A DNA stretch of 15,577 bases, taken from CADEFQ01 sp035433705 (GTDB lineage: Bacteria > Pseudomonadota > Gammaproteobacteria > Steroidobacterales > Steroidobacteraceae). Positions within the stretch are counted from its first letter, which is position 1; each line of letters starts with the position of its first letter. Position numbers and translations under genes: made by a program. Below the pieces are notes generated by a model that was not told where the DNA came from, did not search any database, and saw nothing but the letters and a program-made list of their open reading frames with translations. The stretch covers positions 1 to 15,577 of the forward strand of contig DAORVK010000067.1 of NCBI GenBank assembly GCA_035433705.1. The letters are read 5' to 3'. Shown here in pieces: positions 15,526 to 15,577 of the stretch.

Positions 15526-15577
15526 GTGCGCATGAGAAGAAGGGGGAAGGCCACCGCCTGGGGATTGCTGGTCGCGC
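15526..15577 (+). CDS. 5' end of a probable exported or membrane protein (cut by window edge)
   Basis: An AGGAG ribosome site at 15514-15518 is followed after 7 nt by GTG 15526, with an in-frame ATG at 15532. The reading frame to the edge gives MRMRRRGKATAWGLLVA, an arginine-rich start leading into a hydrophobic stretch, as in a signal peptide or signal anchor. Only 17 codons are visible, so no family can be named. A competing ATG at 15522 in another frame is only 3 nt from the ribosome site and gives a hydrophilic sequence. Confidence 0.45.
   Translation, partial: MRMRRRGKATAWGLLVA

Overview
This 15.6 kb window is high-GC and gene-dense. It most likely comes from a chromosome of the Pseudomonadota (gamma- or betaproteobacterial type). 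Support for this is a proteobacterial-type PII protein with sigma-54/NtrC-like control sites, an IlvH small subunit close to the Escherichia coli protein, and a Pseudomonas-like 4-hydroxyproline epimerase. No rRNA, tRNA, CRISPR array, transposase or phage gene was seen. The content is core and catabolic metabolism.

Layout. (1) 123-1040 (-) is a DMT/EamA-family exporter. It is divergent from (2) mmsA, methylmalonate-semialdehyde dehydrogenase (1272-2807, +). The gap between them carries a perfect 21-bp-arm inverted repeat. (3) On the minus strand, the acetolactate synthase large subunit (5425-7305) is followed after 18 nt by a membrane GH17-GT2 beta-glucan synthase-like fusion (2788-5406). The end of this fusion overlaps the end of mmsA by 20 bp. 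(4) On the plus strand, divergent from the large subunit, the acetolactate synthase small subunit ilvH (7423-7923) heads a tight run with a DapA-family lyase, 4-hydroxyproline 2-epimerase and a DadA-like FAD oxidoreductase (to 11100). (5) On the minus strand, a second run reads PII (13733-14071), a [2Fe-2S] ferredoxin, a quinone oxidoreductase and an MFSD1-like MFS transporter (down to 11146). (6) A FAD/NAD ferredoxin-reductase-type enzyme (14275-15492, +) is divergent from PII. The start of a probable exported protein is cut by the right edge.

How the genes fit together. The epimerase, FAD oxidoreductase and DapA-like lyase match the first three steps of trans-4-hydroxy-L-proline breakdown: epimerisation to cis-4-hydroxy-D-proline, oxidation to pyrroline-4-hydroxy-2-carboxylate, and deamination to 2-oxoglutarate semialdehyde. 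The last enzyme, a 2-oxoglutarate-semialdehyde dehydrogenase, is not evident here. The MFSD1-like transporter is convergent with this cluster and could supply substrate. The two acetolactate synthase subunits are head to head instead of in the usual co-directional pair.

The most interesting non-coding region is the 203 bp between PII and the reductase (14072-14274). It holds a near-perfect sigma-54 -24/-12 element facing PII, a second weaker one facing the reductase, and two NtrC-like boxes exactly 32 bp apart between them. This suggests that a ferredoxin, its possible reductase, a quinone reductase and a transporter are under nitrogen control together with PII. Several starts have a -10-like hexamer 7-9 nt upstream and no Shine-Dalgarno sequence, which suggests leaderless or near-leaderless transcripts.
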